The notes beneath the pieces were generated by a model. The model did not search any database, had not been told where the DNA came from, and was given only the letters and a program-made list of their open reading frames with translations. Of a stretch of 63,935 nucleotides of DNA, positions 25,212-33,640 are shown one piece after another. A program made the translations under genes and the position numbers. The stretch comes from Paeniroseomonas aquatica (GTDB lineage: Bacteria > Pseudomonadota > Alphaproteobacteria > Acetobacterales > Acetobacteraceae), in the NCBI RefSeq assembly GCF_030409335.1, contig NZ_JAUFPN010000110.1:1-63935 (forward strand), given 5' to 3'. Each line of letters begins with the position of its first letter. Within the stretch, counting starts at the first letter, position 1.

Positions 25212-27533
25212 ATGGACGACGCGCACAAGGGCACCATGCCCCCCATTTCGCTGGCGGATGTGCGCACCGCGCGGGTCACCCCGGAGGAGGCGCTGGCGCT
25301 GCACGCGGAAGGCCGCCCGGGCAAGCTGGAGATCCGGCTGACCAAGCCGCTGATCACCGCCCGCGACCTGTCGCTGGCCTATTCCCCCGGCGTGGCCGAG
25401 CCCTGCCTGCACATCGCCCGCGACCCGGCGCTGGCCTACGACTACACCTCGAAGGGCAATTTCGTGGCCGTCGTGTCGAACGGCACGGCGGTGCTCGGCC
25501 TCGGCAACCTCGGCGCGCTGGCGAGCAAGCCGGTGATGGAGGGCAAGGTCGCGCTGTTCAAGCGCTTCGCCGACGTCGACGGCATCGACCTCTGCATCGA
25601 CACCGAGGACGTCGATGCCTTCGTCAACGCGGTCCGCTACCTCGGCCCGAGCTTCGGCGGCATCAACCTCGAGGACATCAAGGCGCCCGAGTGCTTCGTC
25701 ATCGAGCAGCGGCTGCGCGAGCTGATGGACATCCCGGTCTTCCACGACGACCAGCACGGCACCGCCATCGTCGCCGCCGCCGGCCTGCTGAACGCGGTGC
25801 ACCTGACCGGGCGGGCCCTGAAGGACACCACCATCGTCATCAACGGCGCCGGGGCCGCGGCGGTCGCCTGCGCCGAGCTGATGAAGGCGATGGGCGTGAC
25901 GCCGCGCAACGTCATCATGTGCGACACCAAGGGCGTGGTCTACCGCGGCCGCACCGAGGGCATGAACCAGTGGAAGTCGGCCCATGCGGTCGATACCGAG
26001 GCCCGCACCCTGTCCCAGGCGATGGCCGGCGCCGACTGCTTCTTCGGCCTCTCGGTGAAGGGGGCGGTCACGCCCGAGATGCTGCGGGCGATGGCGGATA
26101 AGCCCATCATCTTCGCCATGGCCAACCCCGACCCCGAGATCACGCCCGAGGAAGCCAAGGCGGTGCGGCCGGACTGTATCATCGCGACGGGCCGGTCCGA
26201 CTACCCGAACCAGGTCAACAATGTCCTCGGCTTCCCCTTCATCTTCCGCGGGGCGCTCGACGTCCGGGCCAGCACCATCAACGACGCGATGAAGGTGGCG
26301 GCGGCCGAGGCGCTGGCCATGCTGGCCCGCGAGGACGTGCCGGAGGAGGTGAACACCGCCGGCGCCGGCGCCGGCACCTCGCTGCGCTTCGGGCCGGACT
26401 ACATCATCCCCAATGCCTTCGACCCGCGGCTGATCTCCCGCGTGCCGGTCGCCGTGGCGCGCGCGGCCATCGCCAGCGGCGTCGCCCGCAAGCCGATCGC
26501 CGACCTCGGCAAGTATGCCCGCGCCCTGGCCGGGCGGCTGGACGCGACCGCCAATGCGATGGAGCTGATCACCGAGCGGGTGCGGGCCAACCCGCGCACC
26601 GTGGTCTTCGCCGAGGGCGAGGAGGAGAAGGTCATCCGCGCCGCCATCGCCTTCCACAACTCCGGCTACGGCTCGCCGGTGCTGGTCGGGCGGGAGGACC
26701 GGATCCGGGCGACCCTGCTGACCCTCGGCGTGCCGCTGCCGGAGGGGATCACCATCCGCAACGCGCGCAACTCGGACAGCAACCGCCGCTACGCCGAGTA
26801 CCTCTATGCCCGCCGCCAGCGCGAGGGCTTCCTGCTGCGCGACTGCCAGCGGCTGGTGAACCAGGACCGCAACGTCTTCGCCGGCTGCATGCTGGCGCTC
26901 GGCGATGCCGATGCCGTCGTCACCGGCGTGACCCGCAGCTACGCGGTGGCGCTCGAGGGCATCGCCACCGCGATCGACCCGGCGCCCGGCGGGGTGATGT
27001 TCGGGCTGACGCTGCTGCTGGCCCGCGTCTCCGGCACCGTCTTCGTCGCCGATACCGCCATCCACGAGCGGCCGGACGCGGCGACCTTGGCCGAGATCGC
27101 GGTGCAGTCCGCCGCCGCCGCGCGCCGGCTGGGGCACGAGCCGCGGGTCGCCTTCCTGTCCTTCTCCACCTTCGGCGATCCCAAGGGCCATATCCCCGGC
27201 AGCCTGCGGGAGGCGGTGCGGCTGCTCGACGAGCGCAAGGTCGACTTCGAGTACGACGGCGAGATGGCGGCCGACGTGGCGCTCGACCCCGCGCTGCGGG
27301 CCCGGCTCTATCCCTTCTGCCGGCTGACCGGGCCGGCCAACGTGCTGGTGATGCCCGGGCTGCACGCGGCGCATATCCTGACCAAGGCAGTGCCGCGGCT
27401 GACCAGCGGCACGGCGATCGGGCCGCTGCTGATGGGGCTGTCGCGGCCGGTGCAGATCGTGCCGATGGATGCCAGCGTGACCCAGCTGCTCGACATGGCC
27501 TGCCTCGCCGCGCATGCCGCGATCGCGCGCTAG
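25212..27533 (+). CDS. maeB: NADP-dependent malic enzyme with phosphotransacetylase domain
   Basis: A 773-aa MaeB-type enzyme converting malate to pyruvate and CO2 with NADP+. The N-terminal malic enzyme part (~1-430) has LSLAYSPGVAEPC, the catalytic/metal region VFHDDQHGTAIVAAAGL, the Rossmann motif VINGAGAAAVACAEL and MANPDPEITPEEA. The C-terminal ~330 residues are the phosphotransacetylase-like domain (VVFAEGEEEKVIRAAI, LGDADAVVTGVTRSY), which in this group is regulatory rather than catalytic. The ATG at 25212 is chosen over one at 25140 because the family core starts soon after it. Divergent from mutS; a DUF488 gene follows after 8 bp. Confidence 0.95.
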   Translation: MDDAHKGTMPPISLADVRTARVTPEEALALHAEGRPGKLEIRLTKPLITARDLSLAYSPGVAEPCLHIARDPALAYDYTSKGNFVAVVSNGTAVLGLGNLGALASKPVMEGKVALFKRFADVDGIDLCIDTEDVDAFVNAVRYLGPSFGGINLEDIKAPECFVIEQRLRELMDIPVFHDDQHGTAIVAAAGLLNAVHLTGRALKDTTIVINGAGAAAVACAELMKAMGVTPRNVIMCDTKGVVYRGRTEGMNQWKSAHAVDTEARTLSQAMAGADCFFGLSVKGAVTPEMLRAMADKPIIFAMANPDPEITPEEAKAVRPDCIIATGRSDYPNQVNNVLGFPFIFRGALDVRASTINDAMKVAAAEALAMLAREDVPEEVNTAGAGAGTSLRFGPDYIIPNAFDPRLISRVPVAVARAAIASGVARKPIADLGKYARALAGRLDATANAMELITERVRANPRTVVFAEGEEEKVIRAAIAFHNSGYGSPVLVGREDRIRATLLTLGVPLPEGITIRNARNSDSNRRYAEYLYARRQREGFLLRDCQRLVNQDRNVFAGCMLALGDADAVVTGVTRSYAVALEGIATAIDPAPGGVMFGLTLLLARVSGTVFVADTAIHERPDAATLAEIAVQSAAAARRLGHEPRVAFLSFSTFGDPKGHIPGSLREAVRLLDERKVDFEYDGEMAADVALDPALRARLYPFCRLTGPANVLVMPGLHAAHILTKAVPRLTSGTAIGPLLMGLSRPVQIVPMDASVTQLLDMACLAAHAAIAR

Positions 27534-27541
27534 GCCCGGGG

Positions 27542-27985
27542 GTGCGGCCGATCCTGACCATCGGCTACGAGGGGGCGACGCCGGCGCGGCTGATCGGCGC
27601 GCTGCGCGAGGCCGGGGTGCGGACGCTGGTCGACGTGCGGGCGCTGGCCAACAGCCGGCGGCCGGGCTTCGCCAAGACCGCGCTCGCCGCCGCCCTGGCC
27701 GAGGCCGGCATCGGCTACGAGCACCTGCGGGCGCTGGGCACGCCGGCGGCCGGGCGGGCGGCGGTGCGGGCCGGTCGCCCGGCCGAGATGCGGCGGATCT
27801 TCGGGGCGCACCTGGCCGGGGTGGAAGCCCAGGCGGCGCTGGCCGGGCTGACCCGGCGCGCGGGGCAGGAGACGATCTGCCTGCTATGCCTCGAGGCTGA
27901 TCCGCTGCACTGTCACCGGACCCTGGTCGCCGAGGCGGTGGCGGCGGCCGGCGGCGCCACGGTGGGCCACCTGCACCCGGTCTGA
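27542..27985 (+). CDS. DUF488 domain-containing protein
   Basis: A 147-aa cytosolic protein covering one DUF488 domain. Diagnostic strings are ILTIGYEGATPARLIGAL, LVDVRALANSRRPGFAK, the EHLRALGTPA segment and the C-terminal CLLCLEADPLHCHRTLVAEA with its conserved Cys-His-Arg cluster. The biochemical role of the family is not established; the invariant Cys and His suggest metal or nucleotide-related chemistry. It starts with GTG at 27542, 8 bp after maeB, and is followed after 15 bp by a small unknown gene, so the three may share a transcript. Confidence 0.85.
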   Translation: MRPILTIGYEGATPARLIGALREAGVRTLVDVRALANSRRPGFAKTALAAALAEAGIGYEHLRALGTPAAGRAAVRAGRPAEMRRIFGAHLAGVEAQAALAGLTRRAGQETICLLCLEADPLHCHRTLVAEAVAAAGGATVGHLHPV

Positions 27986-28000
27986 GGAGCCTTTGTCGCG

Positions 28001-28294
28001 ATGTCGCTTTGCCTCGTCCTGCATGACCTCGGCGCTGCGCCGGCGGCGGCGGAGAAAGTATTCTTCGAGGCGATCTTCGAGATTGCGCCCGAGCACTGGC
28101 CCGTCACGCCTCGGGCCACCCTGGTGGCCACCGGCGTCTCCCCGGCCTATCTACGCGACCACCTGCTGCGGGCGCTGAAGAAGGAAGGGGCGGAGGACGT
28201 GGTCCTGACCATCACCCGCGTGTCGCCGGATGCCGCCTGGCACAACCTGCCGGCGGCGGGCGAGGCTTGGCTGCGCGAGGTGCTGGAGGACTGA
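28001..28294 (+). CDS. Small soluble protein, unknown function
   Basis: A 97-aa protein starting MSLCLVLHDLGAAPAAAEKV, with alternating beta and alpha-like stretches (ATLVATGVSPAYLRDHLL, EDVVLTITRVSPDAAW). The pattern suggests a ferredoxin-like or Cas2/SinR-like alpha-beta fold, but that is only a guess from the secondary-structure rhythm. No catalytic motif is visible. A weak Shine-Dalgarno (GAGG at 27985-27988 region) precedes the ATG. It sits directly behind the DUF488 gene, so the pair could act together. Confidence 0.6.
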   Translation: MSLCLVLHDLGAAPAAAEKVFFEAIFEIAPEHWPVTPRATLVATGVSPAYLRDHLLRALKKEGAEDVVLTITRVSPDAAWHNLPAAGEAWLREVLED

Positions 28295-28311
28295 GCCCGG
28301 CCGGCCCCGGG

Positions 28312-28392
28312 TCAGCCGTGGCCGCGCATGTAGCGGCGTTCCGGCCGGTAGGAGAGCCAACGGCGGAGGCGGGTGACGAGGAACTGGAGCAT
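28312..28392 (-). CDS. Possible 26-aa arginine-rich small protein
   Basis: An open frame from ATG 28392 to TGA 28312 encodes a 26-aa basic, tryptophan-containing peptide beginning MLQFLVTRLRRWLSYRPERR. GGAAG lies 8 nt before the ATG, an acceptable Shine-Dalgarno. It recalls DUF1127-like short arginine-rich proteins that bind RNA, but it is shorter and no motif proves membership. Upstream lies an AT-richer stretch with palindromes that could be its promoter. May be spurious. Confidence 0.3.
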   Translation of the reverse strand: MLQFLVTRLRRWLSYRPERRYMRGHG

Positions 28393-28442
28393 GGAACAGG
28401 CTTCCGGCGCGGAGGCTGCGGGCGGGGTGCGAGGGGGGTTAA

Positions 28443-28537
28443 CCACCTAGGTGGAAATCGCTCCCTCGCTGAAGACATCCTCGCGTAAAAGTGTTTCCTG
28501 TTCCTTGCGCCGCAGCAGTCTGAGACGTCTTGAGACG
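28443..28537. promoter_or_regulatory. Intergenic palindromes and phased direct repeat
   Basis: Between coaBC and the 26-aa frame the composition drops in GC. It contains the 12-bp perfect palindrome CCACCTAGGTGG at 28443-28454, the 8-bp palindrome AGACGTCT at 28523-28530, and a direct repeat TGAGACG at 28521-28527 and 28531-28537 with a 10-bp period, i.e. on one face of the helix. Such phasing is typical of operators, but no known regulator motif matches. Confidence 0.3.
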
Positions 28538-28544
28538 AATCAAT

Positions 28545-29747
28545 TCACGCCAGGGTTGTGGCGATGCGCTCGGCGAGCCTGGCCGCCACCGCCGCCTTCG
28601 GCATCTCCGGCCAGTCCTCGACCCCGTCCGCGGTGACCAGGTGGATGCGGTTGGCGTCGCCGCCCATGACATCGCCCGAGACGTCGTTGGCCAGGATCCA
28701 GTCGCAGCCCTTGCGCTGCCGCTTGGCGACCGCGTGCTCCACCACCCGCTCGGTCTCCGCGGCGAAGCCGATGACCAGGCCGGGGCGCCGCGCATGGCGC
28801 GACAGGGTGGCGAGGATGTCGGGGTTCAGCGCCATGGTCAGGGTCGGCGCATCGGCGCCCGGCGCCTTCTTCAGCTTCTGCGTCGCCGCCTCCGCCACCC
28901 GCCAGTCCGCCACCGCGGCGGCCATGACGGCGATGTCGGCCGGCAGCGCGGCCTCGCAGGCAGCCAGCATCTCGCGGGCCGATTCGACGCGGCGGAGGGT
29001 GACCCCCGGCGGGTCCGGCACGGCGACCGGGCCGGAGACCAGGGTGACCCGGGCCCCGAGCGCGGCGAGCGCGGCGGCGATGGCATGGCCCTGCTTGCCG
29101 CTGCTCCGGTTGGCGATGTAGCGCACCGGGTCGATCGGCTCATGCGTCGGGCCGGAGGTCACCAGCGCGTGGCGGCCGGCGAGGGCACGGGACGCGGGGG
29201 CCAGCAGCCCGGCGACGGCGGCGAGGATCTCATCCGGTTCCGCCAGCCGGCCGGGGCCGCTTTCCGGTTCGGCCATGGCGCCCACGCCGGGGCCGACGAC
29301 GCCGATGCCACGCGCGCGGAGCGTGGCGATGTTGGCCCGGGTCGCCGGATGGTCCCACATGGCGGGGTTCATCGCCGGCGCCACCAGCACCGGGGCGCGG
29401 GTCGCCAGCAGGATGGTGCTGGCCAGGTCGTCGGCCAGCCCGTTCGCCATCTTGGCCAGCAGGTCGGCCGAGGCGGGGGCGACCACCACCGCGTCCGGCG
29501 CCCGGGCCAGGCGGATATGGCCGATCTCGGCCTCGGCCGCCCAGAGGTCGTCGTGCACCCGCTGGCCGGTGATGCCGGCCAGGGCCTCCCGCGTCACGAA
29601 GCGGGCGCCGCCGGCGGTCAGCACGCCGGTGACGGCGGCGCCGGCCTTGCGCAGCAGCCGGGTCAGCTCCAGCGCCTTGTAGGCGCTGATGCTGCCGGAG
29701 ACGATCAGCAGGATGCGGCGATCCGTGAGCCCAGGCGGGGTCAGCAT
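28545..29747 (-). CDS. coaBC: Bifunctional CoaBC, coenzyme A biosynthesis
   Basis: A 400-aa bifunctional flavoprotein that joins 4'-phosphopantothenate to cysteine (CoaB, CTP-dependent) and decarboxylates the product (CoaC). The N-terminal CoaC domain has ILLIVSGSISAYKALEL, the PAMN motif in LVAPAMNPAMWDHPATRAN, and GAMAEPESGPGRLAEP. The C-terminal CoaB domain has HALVTSGPTHEPIDPVRY, the SSGKQG loop, AAAVADWRV, the lysine segment KLKKAPG, and NDVSGDVMGGDAN. Length is normal. It lies 7 bp downstream of a dioxygenase gene on the same strand. Confidence 0.96.
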   Translation of the reverse strand: MLTPPGLTDRRILLIVSGSISAYKALELTRLLRKAGAAVTGVLTAGGARFVTREALAGITGQRVHDDLWAAEAEIGHIRLARAPDAVVVAPASADLLAKMANGLADDLASTILLATRAPVLVAPAMNPAMWDHPATRANIATLRARGIGVVGPGVGAMAEPESGPGRLAEPDEILAAVAGLLAPASRALAGRHALVTSGPTHEPIDPVRYIANRSSGKQGHAIAAALAALGARVTLVSGPVAVPDPPGVTLRRVESAREMLAACEAALPADIAVMAAAVADWRVAEAATQKLKKAPGADAPTLTMALNPDILATLSRHARRPGLVIGFAAETERVVEHAVAKRQRKGCDWILANDVSGDVMGGDANRIHLVTADGVEDWPEMPKAAVAARLAERIATTLA

Positions 29748-29754
29748 AGCTGGG

Positions 29755-30633
29755 TCAGACCGGCCGGGCGCCCTTCACCGTGACGCGGTTGCCGTAGCGG
29801 CGATGCGGCCAGTAGTCCCACATCGCCCGGTGCTGGGCGCAGCGGTTGTCCCAGAAGGCCACCGAATTGGCCTGCCAGCGGAAGCGGCACTGGAACAGCG
29901 GGTTCTCCATGTGCTCGTACAGGTACCGCAGGATGCCCTCGCTCTCGTCGACCGGGATGCCGAGGATGCGGGTGGTGAAGCCCTTGTTCACGTAAAGCGC
30001 CTTCCGGCCGGTGACCGGATGGGTGCGGATCACCGGATGCTCGGCCCGCGGGTAGCGCGCCTTGTCCGCCACGCCGTCGTTGGCGAACATGCCGCGATAG
30101 ACATGCTCCCCGTCGTGGATGGCGGTGAGGCCGGCGAGGTAGGCCTTCATCCGGTCCGACAGCGCCTCGTAGGCGGCGTACATGCTGGCGAACAGCGTGT
30201 CGCCGCCGGCCGGCGGGCATTCCTTGATGTAGAGGATGGAGCCCAGCGGCGGCTCCTCGTCGCAGGAGACGTCGGAATGCCAGCCCTCGCCATTGGCGCG
30301 GACCGACTGGGCATCCGCCTTGATGATCATCAGCTCGGGATGGCCGGGCTCGCTCGGCGCGGCCGGGTGCAGGTGGAGCGGGCCGAATTGGCGGCCGAAG
30401 TCGAGGTGTTGCTCCTGGCTCATGTGCTGGTCGCGGAAGAAGATGACCAAGTTCTCGGCCAGGGCGCGGTGGATCTCGTCCATCTGCCGGTTGGAGATGG
30501 GCCCGCCGAGGTCGACGCCGCTGATCTCGGCACCGATGACCGGGGTCAGCTTGTCGAGCCGGATGGTCTCGTAGGGCGCGCCGGCATCGCCGGCCTGCTT
30601 GATGCGGGGCCCGCTGAGGGCATTGAGGGACAT
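29755..30633 (-). CDS. TauD/TfdA-family Fe(II)/2-oxoglutarate dioxygenase
   Basis: A 292-aa dioxygenase. The iron facial triad is visible: H119 and D121 in GEGWHSDVSCDEEPPLGS, and H268 in CAQHRAMWDYWPHRR, with the 2-oxoglutarate-binding arginine shortly after. VIGAEISGVDLGGPISNRQM near residue 32 is typical of the TauD/TfdA group. Substrates in this family include taurine, 2,4-D and small carboxylates; nothing here identifies which, although the TSUP-type sulfite/sulfonate exporter locus upstream makes a sulfonate substrate plausible. Start is ATG 30633. Confidence 0.9.
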   Translation of the reverse strand: MSLNALSGPRIKQAGDAGAPYETIRLDKLTPVIGAEISGVDLGGPISNRQMDEIHRALAENLVIFFRDQHMSQEQHLDFGRQFGPLHLHPAAPSEPGHPELMIIKADAQSVRANGEGWHSDVSCDEEPPLGSILYIKECPPAGGDTLFASMYAAYEALSDRMKAYLAGLTAIHDGEHVYRGMFANDGVADKARYPRAEHPVIRTHPVTGRKALYVNKGFTTRILGIPVDESEGILRYLYEHMENPLFQCRFRWQANSVAFWDNRCAQHRAMWDYWPHRRYGNRVTVKGARPV

Positions 30634-30717
30634 TGGCGGTCTTTCCTTCCCTGGGCTTTGCCGGAAGCTAGACCCGCCGCGACCCGGGCGCCAAGCCCCG
30701 CGCGGGAGGGCGGCGCC

Positions 30718-31218
30718 TCAGGTGACCCGCTCCATCTCCTTGTCGTCGAGGTTCCCCGGGACGATGGTCATCGGCACCCGGACGCGGGAGGCGTAGCGCC
30801 CGGTCAGCGCCGAGATCAGCGGACCCGGCCCGCTGCTGTCCCCGGCCGAGGCCAGCACCAGGATCGAGATCCGCGGGTCCTCCTCGAGCAGGGCGAGCAG
30901 CTCGTCGCGCGGCTGGCCCTCGCGGATCATCAATATGGGCAGGCCGCCGGTGATCTCGTTCACCTGCGCGGCCAGGCCCGAGAGCAGCTTCTCCGCCTCG
31001 TCCCGCCGTTCCTCGGCCATCATGGCGCCGACGCCGGCCCATTCGGTCATGCCCTCGAGCTCGATGACCCGCAGCAGCATCAGCCGGCCGCCGCCGTTGC
31101 GGGCGCGCAGGCAGGCGTAGCGGAGCGCCACGGCGCGTTCCGGGCTGTCGTCCACCATCACCAGGAAGACGCGGTCCCGCTTGCTTGCCGCTTCCTGCTG
31201 TTCCCTGGTCTCGCCCAT
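30718..31218 (-). CDS. Universal stress protein family protein
   Basis: A 166-aa soluble protein with a UspA-like alpha/beta fold: DRVFLVMVDDSPERAVALRY at the N-terminus, GGGRLMLLRVIELEG, GGLPILMIREGQPRDELLAL and ILVLASAG. The canonical ATP-binding loop G-x2-G-x9-G-S is not clear; the corresponding region reads AGDSSGPGPLISALTGRYAS, so nucleotide binding is uncertain. Its ATG shares one base with the stop of the TIGR02186-like gene, placing it third in the operon with the TSUP transporter. Confidence 0.82.
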   Translation of the reverse strand: MGETREQQEAASKRDRVFLVMVDDSPERAVALRYACLRARNGGGRLMLLRVIELEGMTEWAGVGAMMAEERRDEAEKLLSGLAAQVNEITGGLPILMIREGQPRDELLALLEEDPRISILVLASAGDSSGPGPLISALTGRYASRVRVPMTIVPGNLDDKEMERVT

Positions 31219-31967
31219 CAACCCCTCCGGAACAGGATGCTGCCGAGCCAGCCGGCGAGCGCCGCGAATATGATGCAGGCAAGCCCATAGATGAAAGGCT
31301 GGTCTTCGGCGACCGTCGCGATGCGGTCGGCGGTGCCGACGCGGTCCACCCGGAAGGCCAGCTCCTGCCGCGCCACGATCCGGCGGGAGCGGACCAGCAG
31401 CACCTCGACCCGGTAGTCGCCGGTCGGGACCGCGGCCGGTAGCGGCAGCCGGGCGTGGAACAGCCGGCTGCCGGCGATCTCGATGGCGGTCGTGTCCTCG
31501 ACCCACATGCCGCTGCTGCTCTCGAGCCCGAGCAGCGCGGCGCGGAAGGCCGGGGAGCGGGCGCCGGTGCTGGTCAGCGGCAGGCTGTCGAGGCCGAGGC
31601 TGTTCCGCTGCCGCTCCTCCTCCGGCAGCAGCTGCCAGGCGGGCCGGGTGCCGGCGATGAAGTAGAAGCCGGGCACCCCGGCGAAGCGGGCCGAGGGGCC
31701 GTTGACCCAGAGGATGCCGAGCGCCGGCACCTTGCGGCGGACCACCACCGGCCGGGTCGGGCCGCGGGCGACCACCAGGATCTCGTCGCCGCCCGGGCCG
31801 ATCGGCGTCTCGGTGCTGCCGAAGACCATGAGCGAGGCGCCGGTGAAGCCGGTGGTGACCTCGACCGCGGTCTGCGACAGCGCCACCACCAGCGGCGCGT
31901 CCTGCGCCGCCGCGCGGCCGGCCGGCAGCAGCAGCAGGAGCAGCAGCAGGACGGCGCGGCGGATCAA
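31218..31967 (-). CDS. TIGR02186-family membrane-anchored protein
   Basis: A 249-aa protein with a signal peptide (RRAVLLLLLLLLPAGRAAAQ), an extracytoplasmic beta-rich body (VVALSQTAVEVTTGFTGASL, GPTRPVVVRRKVPALGILWV, GDYRVEVLLVRSRRIVARQE) and one C-terminal helix (FIYGLACIIFAALAGWLGSI). This matches the alphaproteobacterial TIGR02186 family, which is repeatedly found next to TSUP exporters. A TTG at 31967 overlapping the TSUP stop (TTGA) is the evident start. It likely forms a periplasmic partner of the transporter. Confidence 0.8.
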   Translation of the reverse strand: MIRRAVLLLLLLLLPAGRAAAQDAPLVVALSQTAVEVTTGFTGASLMVFGSTETPIGPGGDEILVVARGPTRPVVVRRKVPALGILWVNGPSARFAGVPGFYFIAGTRPAWQLLPEEERQRNSLGLDSLPLTSTGARSPAFRAALLGLESSSGMWVEDTTAIEIAGSRLFHARLPLPAAVPTGDYRVEVLLVRSRRIVARQELAFRVDRVGTADRIATVAEDQPFIYGLACIIFAALAGWLGSILFRRG

Positions 31968-32872
31968 AGCGCCGGGCCGCTGCTGAACAGGTTGTCGGGC
32001 GTCCGCAGCAGCCCCCACAGCAGGCTCAGCGCGACCGAGAGCACCAGCAGGCCGAGCAGCGCCCGGGTCTCCTCGCCGCGCAGCCGGGTGCCCATGGCGG
32101 CGCCGAACTGCGCCCCGGCGACGCCGCCCAGCAGCAGCAGCATGGTCAGCAGGATGTCGACGGTGCCGAGCTGGACCGCCTGCAGCAGGGTGACGTTGGC
32201 GGCGACGAAGACGACCTGGAACAGCGAGGTGCCGATGACCACCGAGGTCGGCATGCCCAGCAGGTAGATCATCGCCGGCACCAGCATGAAGCCGCCGCCG
32301 ACGCCCATCACCGCCGAGAGCACGCCGATGGCGAAGCCGACCACGAAGGGCGGGATGACCGAGATGTAGAGCCGGGACTTGCGGAACCGCATCTTGAGCG
32401 GCAGGCCGTGCATCCAGAAGTGGTCGTGCAGCTTGCGCTTCACGGCGCTGCGGCGGCGGCGGATGGCCCGCAGGCTCTCCATGACCATCAGGGCGCCGAC
32501 GGTGCCGAGCACGACCACGTAGAACAGCGAGACCGCGAGGTCGACCTGGCCGATCCGCCGCAGCAGCGCGAAGAGCTGCACCCCCGCGAGCGAGCCGAGC
32601 ACGCCGCCGACCAGCAGCACGCCGCCCATCTTGGCGTCGACGTTGCTCCGCCGCCACTGCGCGATGAGGCCGGAGACCGAGGCGCCGAGCGTCTGGTTGG
32701 CGCCGGAGGCGACCGCCACCGGGGCGGGAATGCCGATCAGGATCAGCAGCGGCGTGAGCAGGAAGCCGCCGCCGACGCCGAACAGCCCCGAGAGCCAGCC
32801 CACGCCGAAACCGATGCCCACCAGCAGCAGGGCATCCACCGACATTTCGGCGATGGGCAGGTAGACCTGCAT
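31964..32872 (-). CDS. TSUP-family (TauE/SafE) membrane transporter
   Basis: A 302-aa inner-membrane protein of the TauE/SafE (sulfite/anion exporter) family. Two homologous halves each have the family glycine-rich motif: GFGVGWLSGLFGVGGGFLLT near the N-terminus and GVLSAVMGVGGGFMLVPAM near residue 190. A basic cytoplasmic loop (RAIRRRRSAVKRKLHD) lies between them. Exported substrate could be sulfite or an organosulfonate. First gene of a three-gene operon with TIGR02186 and USP genes. The ATG at 32872 is preferred; the upstream in-frame extension is Pro/Arg-rich and not family-like. Confidence 0.9.
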   Translation of the reverse strand: MQVYLPIAEMSVDALLLVGIGFGVGWLSGLFGVGGGFLLTPLLILIGIPAPVAVASGANQTLGASVSGLIAQWRRSNVDAKMGGVLLVGGVLGSLAGVQLFALLRRIGQVDLAVSLFYVVVLGTVGALMVMESLRAIRRRRSAVKRKLHDHFWMHGLPLKMRFRKSRLYISVIPPFVVGFAIGVLSAVMGVGGGFMLVPAMIYLLGMPTSVVIGTSLFQVVFVAANVTLLQAVQLGTVDILLTMLLLLGGVAGAQFGAAMGTRLRGEETRALLGLLVLSVALSLLWGLLRTPDNLFSSGPAL

Positions 32873-33163
32873 CGCGGGATCCGCATCAGACGAAGGGCCG
32901 GTGAAGGCCGGGAAAGGGCAAGGCGAGGGATGCGCGGACCGCGGCCGGAACCACGGCGCGAGCCGGGTTTGGCCCGGGGGTGTGGCGGGAGCAAGGCACA
33001 AACACGCCCCGCCCCGCATTGCCCGGCGCAGTGTGCCCGGCGCGCAGCAAGCGATGCCCCGGCCATGCCGGCGCCGGGCCCGCGGGCAGCCCGGCGGACG
33101 GGCACCGGGCCCGTTGCCGGACCCGCGGTGGAGGCGGCCCCGCCTGGCGGGGGCCGGCCTCGA

Positions 33164-33391
33164 TCAGTGCAGGCGGGCGCTGCGCGGCCGGGTTGGCGCC
33201 GCCGGATGCGGCGTGGCGGGGGTGGCGGCGGAGGGCATGAGCGAGGCGGCGAGCGCCGCGTGCCGCGCGGCCTCCGTGGCGCCGATGCGCAGGCACTCGG
33301 CCTCGACATAGGAGAGCATCAGGCGGAGCGCCGAATGGTCCGGAGTTTCAGGGTCAGCCTCAGCCTCGAAGGGCTCGATAGCGACGCGCAT
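33164..33391 (-). CDS. Small protein, unknown function
   Basis: A 75-aa soluble protein with an acidic N-terminal half (MRVAIEPFEAEADPETPDHS), a short helix with LSYVEAECLRIGATEAARHA and a disordered Ala/Pro/Thr-rich tail. The central helix looks like a conserved alphaproteobacterial motif but no family is recognised. GGAG lies ten bases before the ATG, and the AT-rich stretch upstream suits a promoter. The 291 bp between this gene and the TSUP start (32873-33163) is GC-rich and holds nothing recognisable. Confidence 0.55.
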   Translation of the reverse strand: MRVAIEPFEAEADPETPDHSALRLMLSYVEAECLRIGATEAARHAALAASLMPSAATPATPHPAAPTRPRSARLH

Positions 33392-33640
33392 CCTGCAGGC
33401 TCCGGCTCACGTGATTGCTCGACACACATACTATTGACAGCACCAGACAGCAACACGGGATTCGTTCGGCGGTTGCGATGGATCTAGCGCTTGCCTGCGT
33501 TTAAGCTGGGTTTTATCAAGCACACGGTTACGTGAGCTTTCATGCTTGGGTTGATATTTGAACTACTGGTTGGGCGCTAACGCTGAAACATAAGATTCTG
33601 GTTGAGGCACCGCTGCCGCTCGCCGTTATTTGAAACTTGA
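33392..33640. other. AT-rich intergenic island
   Basis: Roughly 250 bp with strikingly lower GC than any gene nearby. On the minus strand it has a candidate promoter for the 75-aa gene (-35 TTGCTG and -10 TATGTG 17 bp apart, around 33428-33455); on the plus strand TTGACA is at 33434-33439 without a good -10. A 12-codon frame (MLGLIFELLVGR, ATG at 33542) and an 8-bp direct repeat TATTTGAA (33555-33562, 33627-33634) are also seen. No known RNA fold was recognised. It may be an acquired remnant or an unrecognised small RNA. Confidence 0.45.

Noticed and set aside
24999-27515. An 838-codon frame antisense to maeB
   Set aside because: Low-complexity His/Gly/Arg composition and no motif; MaeB is complete on the plus strand.
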